Below, piece by piece: positions 7,200 to 15,292 of a stretch of 64,000 bases of DNA. Source of the stretch: UBA12077 sp963665525 (GTDB lineage Bacteria; Bacteroidota; Bacteroidia; Bacteroidales; UBA12077). Numbering within the stretch: position 1 is the first letter of the stretch; each line of letters starts with the position of its first letter. Both the position numbers and the translations under genes were made by a program. The notes under the pieces were generated by a model. The model worked only from the letters and a program-made list of their open reading frames with translations, was not told the origin of the DNA and ran no database searches. Where the stretch lies: assembly GCA_963665525.1 (NCBI GenBank), contig OY762280.1, positions 3,348,001-3,412,000 of the forward strand, in the 5' to 3' direction.

Positions 7200-7349
7200 A
7201 TGGAAGAAAAGGGAAAGAACATAACAACAGATAATCTCTCAACAAAACTTGAATGGGAAGCTCCTCATTTAATCTCTTTGGATAAAGGGAAAACTGAAGG
7301 AGGAGATACAAGAGATCCAGCGGGAGAAGATTCTACCTATTTATCTTAA
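7200..7349 (+). CDS. Putative lasso-peptide precursor (A peptide, 49 residues)
   Basis: A 49-codon gene directly after B2. The leader part contains W19-x2-P22-x-L24, then L27-D28 and T32, which fits the aromatic-x2-P-x-L / Thr pattern bound by B1 proteins and the 'LD...T' pattern of paeninodin-type precursors. The probable core is GGDTRDPAGEDSTYLS (34-49), Gly-rich, acidic and lysine-free. With Thr32 at -2 the core begins at G34 and no acidic residue falls at ring position 7-9. With G35 as residue 1, Glu43 is at position 9 and gives a standard nine-residue ring. The peptide ends in Ser49, the expected target of the cluster kinase. The next gene begins 27 bases later with no terminator visible between. 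Confidence 0.8.
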   Translation: MEEKGKNITTDNLSTKLEWEAPHLISLDKGKTEGGDTRDPAGEDSTYLS

Positions 7350-7376
7350 ACTATCTTTTATTAAAAATCAGAAAAG

Positions 7377-10300
7377 ATGATTAAACGAATTTCATATATA
7401 ATAGTAATTACGCTTTTTATTTCTAATAATATAATTGCTCAAAATTTCATTTTATCAAATACATTAACAAGTAGTAAAAAGGTAAGGACGGCAGAGATAA
7501 AAAGGGTTAGCGACGGAATAATCTATTATGGTGATTTTGTTGGTGTATTAAACACACCCGAATCACAAACTGCAGATAGTAAGGATATTTTCCTTGTAAA
7601 ATATGATGAAAATTTTGAACTAACGTGGTTACAACAAATAGGAGGAACTAATTTCGATTGGGCACAAGATATTGCTTTACATGATGAATATATTTATATT
7701 GTTGGAAGATATAAAGAGACATGTAATTTTAATGATGGAAATACTGCCTTAACAGCAGTGGGAACACTATATTATGATTCCTTCATAGCAAAATATAAGC
7801 TAGATGGAAGTTTTATTTGGGCAAAACCTTTTGCATACAACGATGCAGACCAGCAAATTCAATCTATTGAGGTTGACAAAAATGGCGATCTAATTATTGG
7901 TGGATATTATACAGATTCTATAACTTTTGATAACAATAAATTTATAGAGACTAATGGATTATTTATCTCTAAATCTGATACTTCCGGAAATATTATGTGG
8001 GCTATTAGTATTCCTTCAAATAGCACCAATACAAGAATACAAGCAATTAAGACTTTTGATGACGGATATTATTTTTCAGGTGACATTCAAGGATCAGCCA
8101 CTTTTGATCTTGGAGAAGTTAACAGCCAAGACCCTTTATATTCAGATGCATTTTTATTTAAAACTGATTTCTCTGGTAATGGTTCATGGTTAAGAAAAAC
8201 ATACGGATATGGCTCAAGTAGTACTGGCACAGGAACAATTGCAGGAGATGAGTATGGTAATGTATATTATACTGGTTATTTTGGAGGAGATTATATTGAA
8301 GTAGATGAAAATGAAAATTCGATCGCGTCTGAACCCTTAAGTAATAATGGAATTACTGACGCTTTCATTATTAAATATAATAAAACAGGAGACCTTATCT
8401 GGCATCATAGTTATGGATATATAGGTGAAGAATGGGCAAGAGATATTGAGTTTAAAAATAATTTTTTATGTCTTGCAGGTTATTTTAGTGATACTTTATT
8501 CTTGGAAAATGATACACTGACCTCAGGAACTTCTGGTGATATTGATGCCTTACTAGCTATGTTTGATGCTGATGGTAATTTGGTGCAAGGAGCAAATATT
8601 GAAGATCTAAATGATGGAATTACACAAGGAGTTGCCTTATCTGTCGATGAAAGTAATAATATATATTGGAGTGGAGATTTCTTAGCTTCTCAAATTACAA
8701 TTGGTGATAGTCTTTATGATAAAACAGGAACCCGATCAGGTTTTATTTCTAAATATAAACCAACTTACTCCATTACTTTTACAAAGAAACAAAATGTGAG
8801 TTGTAATCAAGGTACAGATGGAGAACTCATTGTCACTCCATATTTTGGGGTTCCGCCATATACTTACGAATGGAGTCATGACGTAAATTTAAATGATTCA
8901 ACAGCAACAGGACTTTCCGCTGGGCAATATTATGTAACCGTTACTGACTTTACTAACCAAAGAGATAGTGTTTTTTATACTATTACAGAACCAGATTCTT
9001 TTATTTTTAATCCTAACATTACAGATGTTTCCAACTGTAGTTACGATGAAACAGGTACAATTACCTTAAATACAACTGGTGGAAATGGAGATAATGAATA
9101 TGTGTGGTTCGAAAGCGAAGGAGGTAGCGGAGTGCAACTTACTCAGCCAAACCAATCCAACCTAAGCATTGGAAAGTATTGTGTTACCGTAACAGACTCT
9201 AAAGGCTGTACCGGCGACACAGCCATTTATATAGATGGTCCGGAGCCTGTTACATTTGGAGGTTCCAGTTCTACTCCTTATACCGGATCCGACCCAGTTA
9301 ATACCGGGGCGATCACTTTAAGTATTACCGGTGGTACAGGAGATCCTGGTAATTATACTTTTTCCTGGACAGGACCATCATCTTATACTTCTACCGATCA
9401 GAATATCATTGGATTAGATCCCGGAGATTATACAGTGACTGTTACCGACGAAGCTATTGGCGGTTGTAATTTTGATACCACCATCAATGTTTTAGATAAT
9501 GACAACTTTTACGCCTACATCTCTGCTAAAAAAGATGCTTGTAACGGAACGACCAATGGTATGGCTGTGGTTAGTTATTATAGTCCTGATGGACATGATG
9601 AATCGCACATTTCATACGAGTGGGATGATCCGTTAAGTCAAACGAATGATACCGCAGTGAACTTAGCTCCTGGAGTTGTATACCATGTTACGGTAACCGA
9701 TAACACCGCATCGGTTTGGTATGAAGACAGTGTTCAAATAGATGAATTGTCGTACATCTTTAGTGGTACATGGACAGGAACAACTGCTGTTAACTGTAAA
9801 GATGATGCAAATGGATACATTGATCTTACCCCAACAGATGGTGTTGCACCTTACACCTACGCATGGAGTAATTTAGCAACAACACAAGATATAACCGGGT
9901 TAACTGCAGGCACATACCATGTTACAGCAACAGATGCTAATGGATGTAGTTTTTCATTAAACAATTATTCGATTACTGAACCTAGTGATTATATCATAGC
10001 TTCCATTACTAAATTAAGTTCACCAAGTTGTAATGGTGAGTTAGACGGTGAACTTCAAGTAGATGCTGCCAATGGAAACGGAGCTCCTTATCTTTATCAC
10101 TGGAATGATCCTGCACATCAAACATTTCAAATAGCAGATGGTCTTGAAGCTGGTTATTATACCGTTACTGTTAACGATAGTAAGGGTTGTGAAACAACTG
10201 CCAGCTATAATTTAACAGAACCAGACCCTATTGAGATCAATACAGAAATAAAAGAGAATATTAGCTGTAATGGAGCAAATGATGGTTCTATAGCCGTTGC

Positions 10301-11711
10301 TGCTACTGGAGGAACAGGCACTTTATATTACACCTTAATGCCTGATGACATTCAGAATATTTCTGGATTATTTAATAATTTAACAGAAGGATCATATACC
10401 GTTGAGGTTACAGACCAAAATGATTGTGGACCGGTTACCTCTTCTACATTTGATATTGTTGAACCTGATATCCTTCAGATTACAAACGAAGAAAAAACAG
10501 ATATTACGACTTGTAATGGTGATAACTCTGGGACCATTACCATAACAGCTACAGGTGGGACAAGTCCATTAACATATACAATAAGTCCGGGAGGAACACA
10601 AAATAATGATGGAATTTTCACTGGACTGGTAGCAGGTGATTATACGATAGAAGTAAACGATGTGAATAGTTGTGGACCGGTGACATCCAATTCAATCAGC
10701 ATTAACGAACCGGATGCCATAAGTATCGATGCTGAAAGTAAAACAGATATTACTTGTAATGGTTTAGATGATGGTACGATCACCATCTCTGCAAGTGGAG
10801 GAACAAGTCCATTAACATATACAATAAGCCCTGGAGGAACACAAAATGATAATGGTATTTTCACAGGCTTAGCTGCAGATACATATGCTGTTGAAGTTAC
10901 GGATGCGAACACTTGTGGGCCGGTAACATCTAGTGAATTTATCATTGCCGAGCCAAGCGCTATAAGCATTGATTCAGAAAGCAAAACAGATATTACTTGT
11001 CATGGAGATAATAATGGTAGCATAAGTGTTACAGCCAGTGGTGGATTATCTCCTCTCACTTATACGATTTCTCCTGGAGGAACTCAAAACAATACAGGAA
11101 CTTTTACGAATTTAGCTGCAAATACTTATACGGTTGAAGTAACTGATGCCAATGATTGTGGACCGGTAAGCTCAAGTTCGCTTGAAATTACAGAACCCCA
11201 AGCCATCACCATTGAGACAGAAAATGCAGTAGATGCCAGCTCTGAAACATCTAATGATGGAAGTGTTACGGTAACAGCCACAGGAGGTATAAGTCCATTA
11301 ACATATACTTTAAAACCACAAAATCTAATGAATCGAACCGGGGTATTTACAGATTTATACCCGAATGATTATATTGTAGAAGTAACAGATCAGAATGGCT
11401 GTGGACCTGTAAGCTCGACTACCATTACTGTAGGATTTCCGGATGCAATTGAAGATGTTGTTTATAATGATAAAGTAAGATTATATCCTAATCCTACATC
11501 AGATGTTATTTTCATAGAAATTGATTACGATGCCAATGATTTAAAACTGGAAGTGCTAAACATGTCTGGTCAGCTTCTGTTCAAAAAAGAAATCAACTCT
11601 TTTGATATAACAAAAGAGGAAGTGGATTTATCCGGTTATTCTAAAGGAGTTTATTTTATACGGATCTATAACGATCAGTTCAATTATAAAAATAAAGTGC
11701 TCTTGCAATAA
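7377..11711 (+). CDS. T9SS-secreted SprB-repeat adhesin-like protein
   Basis: A 1444-residue secreted protein. A signal peptide (residues 1-22, ending IIAQ) is followed by a beta-propeller-like region (~25-460) built of repeats such as 'IAKYKLDGSFIWAK' and 'IIKYNKTGDLIWHH'. Then come many SprB-type repeats (~465-1355) with the signatures 'CNG..DG.I.....GG' and 'Y.V.VTD...C', and a C-terminal T9SS type A sorting domain beginning 'RLYPNPTSD' and ending 'NKVLLQ'. SprB repeats occur in cell-surface gliding adhesins of Bacteroidota. This protein is expected to be exported by the Sec and type IX systems and attached to or released from the surface. A strong terminator follows. It starts 27 bases after the lasso precursor gene, but a functional link is not suggested by its domains. 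Confidence 0.85.
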   Translation: MIKRISYIIVITLFISNNIIAQNFILSNTLTSSKKVRTAEIKRVSDGIIYYGDFVGVLNTPESQTADSKDIFLVKYDENFELTWLQQIGGTNFDWAQDIALHDEYIYIVGRYKETCNFNDGNTALTAVGTLYYDSFIAKYKLDGSFIWAKPFAYNDADQQIQSIEVDKNGDLIIGGYYTDSITFDNNKFIETNGLFISKSDTSGNIMWAISIPSNSTNTRIQAIKTFDDGYYFSGDIQGSATFDLGEVNSQDPLYSDAFLFKTDFSGNGSWLRKTYGYGSSSTGTGTIAGDEYGNVYYTGYFGGDYIEVDENENSIASEPLSNNGITDAFIIKYNKTGDLIWHHSYGYIGEEWARDIEFKNNFLCLAGYFSDTLFLENDTLTSGTSGDIDALLAMFDADGNLVQGANIEDLNDGITQGVALSVDESNNIYWSGDFLASQITIGDSLYDKTGTRSGFISKYKPTYSITFTKKQNVSCNQGTDGELIVTPYFGVPPYTYEWSHDVNLNDSTATGLSAGQYYVTVTDFTNQRDSVFYTITEPDSFIFNPNITDVSNCSYDETGTITLNTTGGNGDNEYVWFESEGGSGVQLTQPNQSNLSIGKYCVTVTDSKGCTGDTAIYIDGPEPVTFGGSSSTPYTGSDPVNTGAITLSITGGTGDPGNYTFSWTGPSSYTSTDQNIIGLDPGDYTVTVTDEAIGGCNFDTTINVLDNDNFYAYISAKKDACNGTTNGMAVVSYYSPDGHDESHISYEWDDPLSQTNDTAVNLAPGVVYHVTVTDNTASVWYEDSVQIDELSYIFSGTWTGTTAVNCKDDANGYIDLTPTDGVAPYTYAWSNLATTQDITGLTAGTYHVTATDANGCSFSLNNYSITEPSDYIIASITKLSSPSCNGELDGELQVDAANGNGAPYLYHWNDPAHQTFQIADGLEAGYYTVTVNDSKGCETTASYNLTEPDPIEINTEIKENISCNGANDGSIAVAATGGTGTLYYTLMPDDIQNISGLFNNLTEGSYTVEVTDQNDCGPVTSSTFDIVEPDILQITNEEKTDITTCNGDNSGTITITATGGTSPLTYTISPGGTQNNDGIFTGLVAGDYTIEVNDVNSCGPVTSNSISINEPDAISIDAESKTDITCNGLDDGTITISASGGTSPLTYTISPGGTQNDNGIFTGLAADTYAVEVTDANTCGPVTSSEFIIAEPSAISIDSESKTDITCHGDNNGSISVTASGGLSPLTYTISPGGTQNNTGTFTNLAANTYTVEVTDANDCGPVSSSSLEITEPQAITIETENAVDASSETSNDGSVTVTATGGISPLTYTLKPQNLMNRTGVFTDLYPNDYIVEVTDQNGCGPVSSTTITVGFPDAIEDVVYNDKVRLYPNPTSDVIFIEIDYDANDLKLEVLNMSGQLLFKKEINSFDITKEEVDLSGYSKGVYFIRIYNDQFNYKNKVLLQ
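10243..11440 (+). repeat. Five tandem ~243-bp SprB repeat units inside the adhesin gene
   Basis: Five consecutive units of about 81 codons begin near 10243, 10485, 10731, 10974 and 11214. Units 2 and 3 share long stretches of identical DNA (for example around 10559 and 10801), so duplication was recent or is maintained by recombination. Each unit has the pattern 'DIT-CNG-DG-I--A-GG--PLTYTISPGG' and 'VEVTD-N-CGPV'. Confidence 0.85.
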
Positions 11712-11732
11712 ACAATCTAAACAAATAAATTC

Positions 11733-11760
11733 AAAGCCCCTGTCTTGGGGCTTTTTTTTT
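11733..11760 (+). terminator. Rho-independent terminator after the SprB-repeat gene
   Basis: AAAGCCCC, a six-base loop TGTCTT, then GGGGCTTT, followed by a run of T. It ends transcription of the adhesin gene 21 bases after its stop codon. Confidence 0.9.
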
Positions 11761-11855
11761 TATTATTGCTTTTCTAACGTTACAAAATTAAAAAGTAATC
11801 ACATCCATATTTAAAGCTAAAGAATTATGTTTAATTTTAACATAAAATTCTTATT

Positions 11856-12800
11856 ATGAAAATTGTAATACTTGAGCCCATAGGATTAAGCAATGAATAT
11901 CTTTCCGAAATAAGGTTAAAATTTGAATCATTAGGTCACACACTAAGTCCTTATGACACAAGGCCAGATCATGAGCAGGAAATTATTGAAAGATCGAAAG
12001 ATGCTGAAATTTTAATATTAAGCAACTTACCTCTTTCTGAGAAAGTAATTGAAGCATGCTCAAATTTAAAGTTTATATCAGTTGCATTTGCCGGGGTAGA
12101 TCATATTCCTGTTAAACTTTGTAGTGAAAAAAATATACTAGTTTCAAATGCTGCAGGATATTCGAACCATGCTGTTGCTGAATTAGTTATTGGATCAGCA
12201 ATTCATCTCAGCAGAAAAATAAACTGGTGTGATTCCCAAACCAGAGATTCATTCACAAGAGAAGGTTTTTTAGGCACAGAGCTCCATGGAAAAACATTTG
12301 GAATTATCGGGCTGGGACAAATTGGTTCCGAAGTTGCCCATTTAGCCAGTGCCTTTGGTTGTAGAGTCTTAGCATATAGTAGGACTCCCAAAAACATTCC
12401 TTATGTAGAATTCTCCAGTCTTGATTATTTATTAAAAGAAAGTGATATCATTAGCGTACATGTTCCTCTGACTACTGAAACAAAAAACTTAATTGGTGAA
12501 AATGAAATTAGCCTTATGAAATCAACTGCCCTTTTAATAAATACGGCTCGTGGCCCAGTAGTTCATTCAGAAGCACTCTCTGAAGCTCTCATCAGCCATA
12601 AAATTGCAGGTGCTGCCATTGATGTTTATGAAAAAGAACCTCCTCTTGAGAAGAATCATCCTCTTTTTAAAGCTCCCAACACCCTTCTTTTACCTCATAT
12701 TGGCTATGCTACCAAAGAAGCAATCGCATTACGGGGGAAAATTGTAATTGAAAATATCGACAAGTGGCTCCAGGGAAATCCTCAAAATCTTATGAATTAA
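11856..12800 (+). CDS. D-2-hydroxyacid dehydrogenase (NAD-dependent)
   Basis: A 314-residue member of the D-isomer 2-hydroxyacid dehydrogenase family, which interconverts 2-hydroxy and 2-oxo acids with NAD(H). The Rossmann motif is GLGQIG at 152-157. The catalytic Arg (ARGP, R232), Glu (KEPP, E261) and His (LPHIGYAT, H281) are all present. The length is that of the single-domain-pair enzymes; the regulatory C-terminal ACT domain of some SerA proteins is absent. The substrate (phosphoglycerate, lactate, glyoxylate/hydroxypyruvate or other) cannot be read from the sequence. The DNA glycosylase gene follows after 9 bases and is probably cotranscribed. Confidence 0.85.
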   Translation: MKIVILEPIGLSNEYLSEIRLKFESLGHTLSPYDTRPDHEQEIIERSKDAEILILSNLPLSEKVIEACSNLKFISVAFAGVDHIPVKLCSEKNILVSNAAGYSNHAVAELVIGSAIHLSRKINWCDSQTRDSFTREGFLGTELHGKTFGIIGLGQIGSEVAHLASAFGCRVLAYSRTPKNIPYVEFSSLDYLLKESDIISVHVPLTTETKNLIGENEISLMKSTALLINTARGPVVHSEALSEALISHKIAGAAIDVYEKEPPLEKNHPLFKAPNTLLLPHIGYATKEAIALRGKIVIENIDKWLQGNPQNLMN

Positions 12801-12809
12801 ATTTTTATT

Positions 12810-13394
12810 ATGGATGATTTCGAAATTCTCAGTCAAGAAGTTAATCAGTGTACTAGATGCAATTTAAGTAAGACCCGAAACAAAGTGGTTTTTGGCGATG
12901 GAGCGCGAAATGCTGAAATTATGCTTATCGGCGAAGGTCCGGGATATTATGAAGATCAACAAGGAAAACCTTTTGTTGGAAAATCAGGTCAGTTACTTGA
13001 TAAAATATTAGATGTTTGCGGTTTCAACAGGAAAGAACATGTATTTATTGGTAATATTGTTAAATGTCGTCCGCCAAATAATAGAGATCCATTACCAGAA
13101 GAAAGAGAAACCTGTCTTCCATACCTATATAAACAAATTGAAATGATTGATCCGAAAATCATCATTTTATTGGGAGCTACTGCTTTAAAAGGATTGATTG
13201 ACCCCAATGCCAGAATAACCAAGGTTAGAGGAGAATGGATGGAATGGAAAGGAAGACTCGTTATGCCAACCTTTCATCCTTCGGCATTATTACGAAACGA
13301 AAAGCTTAAACACCCTGCCTGGGAAGATTTTAAAAAGGTGGTGGCTAAATACAGAGAACTAGTCAATAAAGAACATTTTTCGGCACATTGTTAA
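12810..13394 (+). CDS. Uracil-DNA glycosylase, family 4 (Fe-S)
   Basis: A 194-residue type 4 uracil-DNA glycosylase, which removes uracil from DNA in base-excision repair. Four cysteines sit where the family binds its [4Fe-4S] cluster: C14 and C17 (CTRC), C86 (VKCRPP) and C102 (ETCLPYL). Motif A is GEGPGYYED (from G41), and the DNA-binding loop is HPSALL near the C-terminus. It starts 9 bases after the dehydrogenase gene and ends opposite queA, with an inverted repeat in the 48-base convergent gap. Confidence 0.9.
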   Translation: MDDFEILSQEVNQCTRCNLSKTRNKVVFGDGARNAEIMLIGEGPGYYEDQQGKPFVGKSGQLLDKILDVCGFNRKEHVFIGNIVKCRPPNNRDPLPEERETCLPYLYKQIEMIDPKIIILLGATALKGLIDPNARITKVRGEWMEWKGRLVMPTFHPSALLRNEKLKHPAWEDFKKVVAKYRELVNKEHFSAHC

Positions 13395-13400
13395 AATGAA

Positions 13401-13426
13401 AGAGGCCGGCAAATAACCGACCTCTT
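13401..13426. terminator. Inverted repeat between convergent udg and queA
   Basis: AGAGGCCGG and CCGACCTCT flank a seven-base A/T-rich loop, with one mismatch. It lies between two convergent stop codons and probably serves both directions. The T-tract is weak on both sides. Confidence 0.6.
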
Positions 13427-13442
13427 CTCGTAAATATATCAT

Positions 13443-14492
13443 TTAAATTATAAGCATTGCATCGCCATATGTTCCAAATCGATATTCCTCTTTTATAGCT
13501 GCTTTATAAGCATCAATAATAATATCGTATCCACCAAAAGCACAAACCATCATTAGTAATGTTGAATATGGAAGATGAAAATTAGAAATCATCATATTAG
13601 GCACTTGTACTTCATAAGGAGGGAAAATAAATTTATTGGTCCATCCATCATATGGCTTTAAATGACCAGTAGTTGATACTGATGACTCTAAAGTTCTAAG
13701 CACTGTTGTTCCTACGGCGATAACATTGTTTTTACGATCTTTTGCTTCGTTCACTCTTTTAACTGCCTCTTCGGAAATATGAATCTTCTCAGAATCCATT
13801 TTATGTTTTGTCAAATCCTCAACATCAACTGTTCTGAAATTTCCTAAACCAACATGCAATGTAATCTCCGCAAAGTCAACACCTTTAATCTCAAGTCTTT
13901 TCATTAACTCACGACTAAAATGCATTCCTGCTGTTGGAGCAGCAACAGCTCCTTCGTGTTTTGCATATATGGTCTGATAGCGATCTTTATCTTCTGGTTC
14001 TACCTCTCTATTAATAAATTTTGGCAAAGGTGTTTCACCTAAATCATATAAGGTCTTTTTAAACTCCTCGTACGATCCATCAAATAAGAATCTTAAGGTA
14101 CGACCTCTTGAAGTTGTATTATCAATCACTTCAGCAACCAATGAATCATCTTCTCCGAAATATAATTTATTACCAATTCTTATTTTCCTTGCAGGATCAA
14201 CCAAAACATCCCACAGTCTTTGTTCCCGATTTAATTCCCTCAAAAGAAATACTTCGATCTTAGCACCTGTTTTTTCCTTGTTACCATATAGTCGAGCAGG
14301 AAATACTTTGGTATTGTTAAAAACCATTACATCCTGATCACTAACATAATCAACAATATCTTTAAAAACTTTATGTTCAAATTTTCCTGTTTGTCTATTT
14401 ACCACTAAAAGGCGAGACTCATCTCTATTATCGGAAGGGAATTTTGCAATAAGTTCTTTTGGGAGATTAAATTTAAATTGAGATAATTTCAT
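13443..14492 (-). CDS. queA: S-adenosylmethionine:tRNA ribosyltransferase-isomerase (QueA)
   Basis: A 349-residue QueA homologue of standard length. It transfers and isomerises the ribosyl part of S-adenosylmethionine onto 7-aminomethyl-7-deazaguanine in tRNA, giving epoxyqueuosine at the wobble position. The N-terminal 'DRDESRLLVVNR' type motif appears as DNRDESRLLVV. The conserved PTAGMHF segment and the late SNFHLPYSTLLMMV segment are intact. It is the last gene of the minus-strand series ftsX-DUF3098-uppP-truB-queA, with a 64-base gap after truB. Confidence 0.95.
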   Translation of the reverse strand: MKLSQFKFNLPKELIAKFPSDNRDESRLLVVNRQTGKFEHKVFKDIVDYVSDQDVMVFNNTKVFPARLYGNKEKTGAKIEVFLLRELNREQRLWDVLVDPARKIRIGNKLYFGEDDSLVAEVIDNTTSRGRTLRFLFDGSYEEFKKTLYDLGETPLPKFINREVEPEDKDRYQTIYAKHEGAVAAPTAGMHFSRELMKRLEIKGVDFAEITLHVGLGNFRTVDVEDLTKHKMDSEKIHISEEAVKRVNEAKDRKNNVIAVGTTVLRTLESSVSTTGHLKPYDGWTNKFIFPPYEVQVPNMMISNFHLPYSTLLMMVCAFGGYDIIIDAYKAAIKEEYRFGTYGDAMLII

Positions 14493-14556
14493 TAATTCAA
14501 AGTATTTATATGATTATACACAAATGACCTCCTTATACGTGTCATTTTTAAATTGG

Positions 14557-15291
14557 TTACAAATTTGCTAATTTTTTTTCTAATTCTTCTATACTAATCG
14601 AAGAATCAATATGATACTGGCCAATTCTTGTGCGAATTAAGCCTGCTAAATGAGCCCCACTGTCTAATTTTAAGCCAATATCATTAGCCAGAGAACGTAT
14701 ATAGGTACCCTTACTACAAACAACCTTAAGTTTTATTAAAGGCAAATTATATTCTAACAATTCCAATTCCGAAATTGTTATTCTATTTGCTTTTAACTCT
14801 AACTCTTCCCCTTTACGAGCATATTCGTATGCTCTTTTCCCGTTCACGTTCTTTGCTGAATAAACAGGAGGAACCTGATCTTGTTCACCAATAAATGAAT
14901 TTAATGTGTCTAAAACTTTTTGTTTATTAATGTGATCTGTTGGAAACTCTTGATCATACTCAGTTTCCAAATCATAAGAAGGTGTTGTTTTTCCTAATTC
15001 AATCGTAGCAATATACTCTTTTTCATCAGCCATTAAATCGTTGATCTTTTTAGTAGCTTTACCAGTGCATACCAAAACCAAACCTTCGGCAAGAGGATCT
15101 AAAGTTCCCGCATGACCAACCTTAAAATTTTTAAGTCTAATATTTAATGCCTGGCGTAATCTCTTCCCAATTTGGTTTTTTACTTTTTTAACCACATCAA
15201 AAGATGTCCATTCATAAGGCTTATAAATTGGAATTATAACTCCAGCCTGGAAATCCTCTAATTTATTAACATTCAATCCCACTTTACTCAT
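14557..15291 (-). CDS. truB: tRNA pseudouridine(55) synthase TruB
   Basis: A 244-residue TruB, which makes pseudouridine 55 in the T-loop of tRNAs. The catalytic motif GHAGTLDPLAEG is present with Asp65. The KPYEWTSFDVV motif (24-34) and the later CSKGTYIRSLANDIG motif are typical. The start codon lies 1 base past the uppP stop, so translation is probably coupled. The C-terminal PUA-type extension of some TruB proteins is absent, as in short family members. Confidence 0.95.
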   Translation of the reverse strand: MSKVGLNVNKLEDFQAGVIIPIYKPYEWTSFDVVKKVKNQIGKRLRQALNIRLKNFKVGHAGTLDPLAEGLVLVCTGKATKKINDLMADEKEYIATIELGKTTPSYDLETEYDQEFPTDHINKQKVLDTLNSFIGEQDQVPPVYSAKNVNGKRAYEYARKGEELELKANRITISELELLEYNLPLIKLKVVCSKGTYIRSLANDIGLKLDSGAHLAGLIRTRIGQYHIDSSISIEELEKKLANL

Positions 15292-15292
15292 C

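Noticed and set aside
10640..10984. 114-codon reading frame on the minus strand inside the SprB repeats
   Set aside because: It exists only because the repeat units are alike; the plus-strand frame has a signal peptide, repeats and sorting domain.
10243..11440. Possible CRISPR-like repeat array
   Set aside because: Units are ~243 bp, in frame and translated as protein repeats, without short repeats and unique spacers.
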